This document shows, piece by piece, positions 6,827 through 11,308 of a DNA stretch of 11,308 bases. The stretch is from Chloroflexota bacterium. Its GTDB lineage: Bacteria > Chloroflexota > Dehalococcoidia > Dehalococcoidales > RBG-16-60-22. Location of the stretch: contig JACZSH010000038.1 of the NCBI GenBank assembly GCA_022574315.1, forward strand, positions 1 through 11,308. The letters run 5' to 3'. Every line of letters starts with the position of its first letter. Positions within the stretch are counted from its first letter, which is position 1. Below the pieces are notes generated by a model. That model did not search any database, had not been told where the DNA came from, and saw nothing but the letters and a program-made list of their open reading frames with translations. Made by a program: the position numbers and the translations under genes.

Positions 6827-7054
6827 GTGCAAAACAAGACTACCTCCCCACTCGGTAACGTTCTATTTTCAGTTGCGGTCCCTTTGGTTGCCTTACAGAA
6901 TATTGATGCTTATATCGACGCCGGAACGGGTAGTTTAATTATTCAGGTTCTCATTGCCAGCACCGTGGCCGGACTTTTCTTTGTCAGGGCATTTTGGAGG
7001 CGGATTAAAGTAACCCTCCAGCGCTGGTTTGCTGTCTTCGGAAAAAGCAAGTGA
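6827..7054 (+). CDS. Small membrane protein with YIDxGTGS motif, function unknown
   Basis: The frame encodes 75 residues from GTG 6827. Residues 9-23 are hydrophobic (a signal-anchor or first membrane segment). YIDAGTGS follows at 29-36, then a second hydrophobic span (37-53) and a strongly basic tail with FWRRIK and RWF (54-75). I recognise the YIDPGTGS-type small proteins that recur beside polysaccharide and CDP-glycerol transferase genes, but no biochemical role is known to me. Here Ala replaces the usual Pro. The start is chosen because AAGGAA lies 9 bases upstream and the predicted transcript begins near 6793. An earlier GTG at 6776 would add 17 residues but has no Shine-Dalgarno sequence. 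The next gene begins 66 bases downstream on the same strand, so the two are probably cotranscribed. It may anchor or assist that transferase at the membrane; this is inference. Confidence 0.7.
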   Translation: MQNKTTSPLGNVLFSVAVPLVALQNIDAYIDAGTGSLIIQVLIASTVAGLFFVRAFWRRIKVTLQRWFAVFGKSK

Positions 7055-7120
7055 CTGATCCGGGTATCTCATATCGTTTTTCAGAGTAAAATTGGATCTT
7101 TCTTTTCTGTAAAGGGGGAT

Positions 7121-8287
7121 ATGATTTTTCCGGGAATCTCGTTGTTCTTGAAAGAAATAGCCAGCGGATACCGTTTTCTCTATCGGACTCGGAAAGCAGA
7201 AAAAGCGATTATTTTCTACGCCGAGCATGCCGGTTATTATCCTTACCTGGAAGGCCTTATCACCGAATTGACCGGCCGGCACGGTCAGACCTTATGCTAC
7301 GTTACTTCTGATCCGGATGACCCAGTATTTCAAAAATCAATACCCGGGATAAAACCCTTTTACTTTAATAAACTTCTTCCTTTTCTCATGGCCTTCCTGA
7401 GTTGCCGGTTATTCGTCATGACTTTGACTGACCTGAATCAATTTCATCTCAGGCGCTCGGTTAATAATGTGCATTACGTTTACGTGTTCCATGCCCTGTT
7501 GAGCACGCACATGGTGTATCGATACGGTGCTTTTGACCATTATGATTCTATTCTATGTTGCGGCCCCCACCATGTTACCGAGATTCGAAAACATGAAAGG
7601 GCTAGTAAACTGGAACCCAAAATACTTGTCGAGGCGGGATACTACCGATTGGAACGGATTTACCAGGCATACCGGAATTATTCACCGGCCAGGTCATCTC
7701 AGGGTACCGGTAAAACGGTTCTCATTGCCCCATCCTGGGGAGTGGCTAATACTCTCGAAACTTATGGCGAACTCCTGACCGAGGTTCTGCTGGAAGCAGG
7801 TTATAACGTTATTGTCAGGCCTCACCCGGAGACGGTGCGGCGTTCACCTGACTTGATGACACTGTTTTCCTCCAGATTCGGTGGTAATCTGAAATTCACT
7901 TTAGAGACTTCGGTGATTACCGATGATTCATTGCTACGAGCGGATGTCCTGATATGCGACATATCGGGGATTGCTCTTGAGTATGCTTTTGGTACCGAGC
8001 GGCCAGTTTTGTTTTTGGATGTCCCCTTGAAGATTCATAATCCAAGATTCAGGGAATTGGAGATAGAGCCTTTGGAACTGACTCTCCGCTCAGAAATCGG
8101 TGTAGTTGTCTCTCTCGACAAAATAGAGGCCATTCCACGGGCTGTTGCCAGTTTGATGGAAAACCGTGCCTTATATCAAAGGCGAATAGCCGAATTAAGA
8201 AAACAGAATATATATGCTTTCGGGCATTCATCGGAAATCGGTGCCCAACATATTATCGACATGGCCGCCCGGCGAGGTACAAATTAA
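7121..8287 (+). CDS. CDP-glycerol glycerophosphotransferase-like enzyme (TagB/TagF family)
   Basis: The protein has 388 residues and looks like the catalytic GT-B half of TagB/TagF polymerases, which move a polyol phosphate from a CDP donor to a membrane-linked glycan. FHALLSTH (123-130) and GPHHVTEIR (148-156) sit where the family has its first His motif. IAPSWG (202-207), RPHPE (233-237) and ADVLICDISGIALEYAF (274-290) form the second half, with the RPHP His and the DxSG donor loop preserved. The Gly of the usual first HG motif is Ala (H124-A125). There is no signal peptide; such enzymes are peripheral on the inner membrane face. AAAGG lies 5 bases before the ATG. It faces the phosphonate cassette convergently across 52 bases, so a CDP-activated phosphonate is an attractive donor alternative to CDP-glycerol or CDP-ribitol. 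The donor cannot be deduced from sequence. Confidence 0.85.
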   Translation: MIFPGISLFLKEIASGYRFLYRTRKAEKAIIFYAEHAGYYPYLEGLITELTGRHGQTLCYVTSDPDDPVFQKSIPGIKPFYFNKLLPFLMAFLSCRLFVMTLTDLNQFHLRRSVNNVHYVYVFHALLSTHMVYRYGAFDHYDSILCCGPHHVTEIRKHERASKLEPKILVEAGYYRLERIYQAYRNYSPARSSQGTGKTVLIAPSWGVANTLETYGELLTEVLLEAGYNVIVRPHPETVRRSPDLMTLFSSRFGGNLKFTLETSVITDDSLLRADVLICDISGIALEYAFGTERPVLFLDVPLKIHNPRFRELEIEPLELTLRSEIGVVVSLDKIEAIPRAVASLMENRALYQRRIAELRKQNIYAFGHSSEIGAQHIIDMAARRGTN

Positions 8288-8339
8288 GAACTGCACTTAA
8301 TGGCCGGATTAGAGAACGGCCGCTGGAAACCGCCCCCGG

Positions 8340-9470
8340 TCAAATTCGTGTGAGCAATTGTCTCAGCATTACCTCATCGATTATTACGGGGTTAGTACCC
8401 AGCCTTTCCGCGTTTACATTACTCATGATCAGTTCAATATCGGACTGATGACAGATACCCAGTGACTTGAAATCAGTCTCTAAGCCCACCGCCGCCATCA
8501 GCGCATACCATCTATGGGCGCAATCCTGAGCACGCCTGCAATCAAATAGCTGAAACAACTGGCGCATTACTTTTTGCAGATAGTCTTTTCCCCGGGAGTC
8601 AGCGGGGGCATTATAGTGAGTACGGGAGTTGATAATAAAAAATTTACCCAGCAACAAGGCCACCGCATGTCCGTGGGGGATATTAAAATAGGCAGTCAGG
8701 GGATAAGATATGGCATGAGGGGCCGTTGTCCGGGTGAGATTAATTGCCTTCCCGGCCAGGTGTGCGGCTGATATCATGGTCTTTCTCATTTCCGGGCACG
8801 GCGCATTTACCGCCTTTTCAATCACCGGTAAAATCAGGTTAATCGCTTGAGAGGCATATTGCTGACTTTTCCTGGTGGCACTGACGGCCCAGTAGGATTC
8901 CACTGCCTGGCTGAGGGCGTCAAAGCCGCTTACGGCGGTAAGTCCGGGGGGCAGGTTATAAGTTAATGAAGGCGCAATCAATGCGTAATCCGGCAAAATA
9001 CGGGCATGGGAAAGGGAGTATTTGATATTGTCGACATAAACAACGGCAAACTGTGTCGATTCGCTGCCGGAACCAGCCGTAGTCGGGATAGCCACCAAGG
9101 GTAACCCCTTCACTTTTATCTTTGCTTTTCCGGTGGCGATATCTTCCGGTTCATGGCTGTCCGGGGCGATAATATTTATGAGCTTTGCCATATCTATGAC
9201 ACTGCCGCCGCCCACCGCAATTACAATATCGGCTTTCGCCTCTTTTAGTGCGGACACTCCTTTTCTCACGTCGTCGATCTTCGGGTTTTTAGAAAAATCG
9301 CAAAAACGGGTGACCGTCTTTCCTTCCAGGAAAGGGAAAAGAGCTTCCCTCGCGCCTGAAATGTCAAAGGATTTCCGGCCGGTTACCAGAAATATACGGG
9401 AGACCCCGTGGTGCTCCAATATTGAGTGGATTCTATTTAACCCACTGATACCGGGATATTTCGGACTCAA
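8340..9470 (-). CDS. Iron-type alcohol dehydrogenase, probable phosphonoacetaldehyde reductase (PhpC-like)
   Basis: This is a 376-residue group III alcohol dehydrogenase. GGGSVIDMAK (87-96) binds the nucleotide and IPTTAGSGSE (128-137) is the family signature. Metal ligands would be D184, H252 in TAPHAISYPLT, and H266 in IPHGHAVA. The fourth usual ligand, a His four residues after D184, is Gln188 (FDALSQAVESYW); from memory this variation is seen in the phosphonoacetaldehyde-reductase branch. Directly after pepM and ppd, the expected reaction is NAD(P)H reduction of phosphonoacetaldehyde to 2-hydroxyethylphosphonate, as for PhpC of phosphinothricin biosynthesis. The start is TTG at 9470, overlapping the ppd stop as TTGA, with GGAG 8 bases upstream. 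The protein lacks the few residues that usually precede the first strand but is otherwise complete. No aminotransferase of the AEP branch is visible. Confidence 0.88.
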   Translation of the reverse strand: MSPKYPGISGLNRIHSILEHHGVSRIFLVTGRKSFDISGAREALFPFLEGKTVTRFCDFSKNPKIDDVRKGVSALKEAKADIVIAVGGGSVIDMAKLINIIAPDSHEPEDIATGKAKIKVKGLPLVAIPTTAGSGSESTQFAVVYVDNIKYSLSHARILPDYALIAPSLTYNLPPGLTAVSGFDALSQAVESYWAVSATRKSQQYASQAINLILPVIEKAVNAPCPEMRKTMISAAHLAGKAINLTRTTAPHAISYPLTAYFNIPHGHAVALLLGKFFIINSRTHYNAPADSRGKDYLQKVMRQLFQLFDCRRAQDCAHRWYALMAAVGLETDFKSLGICHQSDIELIMSNVNAERLGTNPVIIDEVMLRQLLTRI

Positions 9471-10591
9471 CTAAGAAACTCCATAAATGACATCTTGTTT
9501 TCTATCGGGCTGACCGTCGGGCGTCCCAGATTTTTCCGGTAATGCTTGTTAACACGTATTTCCAGAAAAGAAGGTCCCTGGCTTTTATTCACCATACGGA
9601 GAGCCTGCATAACTTCTCCTTCGTTTTCGGCTCCCAGTATTGTCCGGTACCCAACCGCTCTGGCCACTTGTTTAAAATCGATGTCAAAGCCCGCCGTTGG
9701 CTGCCCTCCGACAGAGCCATGAGCGCCGTTATTAAGGACGATATGGATAAAATTAGCGCATTTTTGCTGTCCATTTATGGCCATTGACCCCATGTGCATA
9801 ATGACGGCTCCGTCTCCATCCAGGCAGAATACTTTACGTTCCTGTTTTTGATGGGCAATCCCGAGCGTAATCTGTGAAGCGTGCCCCATGCCGCCTACGG
9901 TTAAAAAGTCCCGGTCGTGTCCCCGGTTTAATTTTTCCCGGTATTCAAAAACTTCCCGCGAACTCATACCGGTGGTGGAAACGACGATATCTTCATCACT
10001 CAATGAATTGATTACCAGCTTTATGGCATCCTCCCTGGTGAGCGGCAAATGCGATTTCCCCGCATCTTGCAGATTGTACGTGTCGAAATCCCCGGCGCGG
10101 ACAATCAGAGCAAAAGGAGCGCTCTTTTCCCGGCAATAGCTTAACGCTTCCCGGAGCGTTTTTCGGGCAGTGGTAATGTCTCCGGTAATCAGTCGATAAG
10201 GAATTTCCATCGCTTCCAGCATGGCCAGCATTACCCGTCCCTGTTTCTTATGCTGCGGTTCGTCTTTGCAACCCGGCTCACCTCTCCAGCCTATCATCAT
10301 CAACACCGGGATGGCATAGACCTCTTTGTCCGCCAATGACAACAGAGGATTGACGGCATTGCCCAAGCCTGAGTTCTGCATGTATACTAAGGCCGTCTTT
10401 TTGGTGGCTAAATGATATCCTATGGCCAGACCGATTGCGGCGCCCTCATTTGCACAAATTATATGATTGCCTTTTGGGGAATGGTCGATGATATAAGCGC
10501 AAAACGACTTGAGAATAGAATCCGGAACACCGGTAAAAAATTCTATTTCCTGCGCCACCAATAAATCGAAAAGCGTCCCTGGAGATAACAT
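9467..10591 (-). CDS. ppd: Phosphonopyruvate decarboxylase
   Basis: This 374-residue thiamine diphosphate enzyme irreversibly decarboxylates phosphonopyruvate to phosphonoacetaldehyde. That step pulls the unfavourable PepM equilibrium forward. Both halves are intact. The pyrimidine domain has GVPDSILKSF (21-30), the catalytic Glu in ANEGAAIGLA (47-56), YMQNSGLGNAVNPL (70-83) and GWRGEPGCKDEPQH (101-114). The diphosphate domain has the GDG motif at 259-261 and closing NN at 287-288, followed by GGQPT. The length is typical for the single-chain Ppd/AepY family. Its Shine-Dalgarno GAGG, 8 bases from the ATG, lies in the last codons of pepM, and the pepM stop is 5 bases away, so translation is coupled. 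The downstream reductase overlaps its stop. No residue looks damaged, in contrast to pepM. Confidence 0.96.
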   Translation of the reverse strand: MLSPGTLFDLLVAQEIEFFTGVPDSILKSFCAYIIDHSPKGNHIICANEGAAIGLAIGYHLATKKTALVYMQNSGLGNAVNPLLSLADKEVYAIPVLMMIGWRGEPGCKDEPQHKKQGRVMLAMLEAMEIPYRLITGDITTARKTLREALSYCREKSAPFALIVRAGDFDTYNLQDAGKSHLPLTREDAIKLVINSLSDEDIVVSTTGMSSREVFEYREKLNRGHDRDFLTVGGMGHASQITLGIAHQKQERKVFCLDGDGAVIMHMGSMAINGQQKCANFIHIVLNNGAHGSVGGQPTAGFDIDFKQVARAVGYRTILGAENEGEVMQALRMVNKSQGPSFLEIRVNKHYRKNLGRPTVSPIENKMSFMEFLS

Positions 10592-10596
10592 TTCAT

Positions 10597-11268
10597 TTAC
10601 CTCGTGCCCGGTATTAAGTCAAGGATTTCGCTAATCGGCATACAACCCTCGTCGCATTCATAACAACGGCCGTTACTTAAAATTGTCTCCGCTACTTTTA
10701 ACATTGCCGGGTAAGCGGAGCGTAAAAGATGATTGGCATAAATAACAACATTTATCCCGGCATTAATAAGTTCATTCTCGAATATCATGTTGTAAGTGGT
10801 AGGAACCGCCACCAGGGTCACTTGTCTATCAAGACTGCGGTAACGCCGGCAGTATTCCAGTATCTCGTCCGGTTCTTGCTTTCTACTGTGAATCATAATG
10901 CCATCGGCGCCAGCGTCAATATAGGCTTTTGTCCTCATCAGGGCATCTTCCATACCTTTTCTCAGAATCAAACTTTCTATTCTTGCCAGAATCATGAAAT
11001 CATCGGTGATTTGAGACTGTTTGCCGATGCGGATTTTGTGGGCGAAGTTTTCAACCGTGTCTTGCTGCTGGACAATTTCCTCCTCCAGCAAAGAATTTTT
11101 TTTCAGGCCAATTTTATCTTCAATAATCACTGCCGAAACCCCCAGTCGCTCCAGGGACTTTACCGTAAAAACAAAATGTTCGGGTTTACCTCCCGTATTA
11201 GCATCAAAAATCAGCGGTTTGGTCGTGACTTCAAAAATATCGTTAACCGTCTGCATTCTTGAAGTCAT
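10597..11268 (-). CDS. pepM: Phosphoenolpyruvate mutase, C-terminal two-thirds; frame interrupted upstream
   Basis: PepM rearranges phosphoenolpyruvate to phosphonopyruvate, forming the C-P bond. This 223-residue frame carries the isocitrate-lyase-fold signature EDKIGLKKNS (50-59), matching EDKxxxKxNS of true mutases, plus ARIESLI (95-101), IMIHS (125-129) and a C-terminus ending ISEILDLIPGTR. Complete family members have about 290 residues, or about 430 when a cytidylyltransferase domain is fused in front. The first strands and the Trp/Ser substrate loop are absent here. The ATG at 11268 has no Shine-Dalgarno sequence and corresponds to an internal Met. Codons upstream in the same frame still resemble PepM but contain a TGA at 11293-11295. 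The metal-site pair that usually reads D-x-D before TGG is D22-A-N24. Identity is secure; whether a working enzyme is made is doubtful. Confidence 0.85.
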   Translation of the reverse strand: MTSRMQTVNDIFEVTTKPLIFDANTGGKPEHFVFTVKSLERLGVSAVIIEDKIGLKKNSLLEEEIVQQQDTVENFAHKIRIGKQSQITDDFMILARIESLILRKGMEDALMRTKAYIDAGADGIMIHSRKQEPDEILEYCRRYRSLDRQVTLVAVPTTYNMIFENELINAGINVVIYANHLLRSAYPAMLKVAETILSNGRCYECDEGCMPISEILDLIPGTR

Positions 11269-11308
11269 ATCTACGGCTTCAATAGCTGGCTTTCACTTGG
11301 CTGTTGAG
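11269..11308 (-). other. pepM: Upstream pepM coding remnant with in-frame TGA
   Basis: Read in the frame of the pepM ATG, the minus strand gives STAK, a TGA (11293-11295), then KPAIEAVD directly before MTSRMQ. PepM relatives fused to a cytidylyltransferase have, from memory, a segment like STAKGKPDIE-x-VD at this point, so the TGA sits where Gly is expected; one base change (GGA to TGA) would explain it. The coding likeness continues to the window edge, so the true gene start lies outside. Confidence 0.6.

Noticed and set aside
8302..8321. GGCCG...CGGCC hairpin in the 52-base gap between convergent genes as a terminator
   Set aside because: The stem is only 5 bp with a 10-base loop, and no T-run follows on either strand. 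It is too weak to call.
10729..11262. A 177-codon open frame on the plus strand
   Set aside because: It lies entirely opposite pepM. Its composition looks like a mirror of that gene and nothing in it resembles a known protein.
11293..11295. UGA recoded as glycine (as in SR1/Gracilibacteria) in pepM
   Set aside because: TGA clearly ends other genes here, for example at 630-632, 1835-1837, 4177-4179, 7052-7054 and 9467-9469, several of them at coupled gene junctions. A genome-wide UGA-Gly code does not fit.

Overview
The window is bacterial surface-glycan and phosphonate territory. Coding is dense, the genetic code is standard (TAA, TAG and TGA all end genes), genes carry Shine-Dalgarno sequences, and one intergenic region has near-consensus sigma-70 promoters. 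Base composition is moderate. Nothing in the sequence fixes the phylum. There are no RNA genes, CRISPR arrays, insertion sequences or phage genes that I can see.

Layout. (1) Positions 1-6473, minus strand, hold one tightly packed operon read from right to left: GDP-mannose 4,6-dehydratase (gmd), a TylC3/NovU-type sugar C-methyltransferase, a metal-binding cupin, a DegT/DnrJ/EryC1 aminotransferase close to GDP-perosamine synthase, a small TylM1/DesVI-like methyltransferase, a GT4 glycosyltransferase, and the first 207 codons of a further GT-B-like protein that runs off the left edge. Most junctions overlap or nearly touch (ATGA, TAATG, TTGA). (2) Positions 6474-6826 are a 353-base divergent regulatory region. 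It has two tandem leftward promoters, one rightward promoter, a perfect 15-bp inverted repeat, and a 16-bp near-palindrome that recurs in degenerate form at about -50 of both outward promoters. (3) Positions 6827-8287, plus strand, encode a small membrane protein of the YIDPGTGS type and a CDP-glycerol glycerophosphotransferase-like (TagB/TagF) enzyme. (4) Positions 8340-11308, minus strand, hold a phosphonate cassette: phosphoenolpyruvate mutase (pepM), phosphonopyruvate decarboxylase (ppd) and an iron-alcohol-dehydrogenase-fold phosphonoacetaldehyde reductase. It enters from beyond the right edge.

How they may work together (inference). The left operon reads like a reaction order: GDP-mannose is dehydrated to a 4-keto-6-deoxy sugar, C-methylated, possibly isomerised, aminated at C4, N-methylated, then transferred. 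The product would be a branched, N-methylated relative of perosamine. The right cassette would turn phosphoenolpyruvate into 2-hydroxyethylphosphonate, and the TagB/TagF-like enzyme between the two is a natural candidate to attach a CDP-activated phosphonate or polyol phosphate to the glycan.

The oddest observation is in pepM. The open frame starts at an internal Met and lacks the N-terminal third of the family. Continuing upstream in the same frame the translation still looks like PepM, but it is cut by a TGA where the family has Gly. A metal-site Asp in the same gene also reads Asn. Either the phosphonate pathway is freshly broken here or the sequence has an error.
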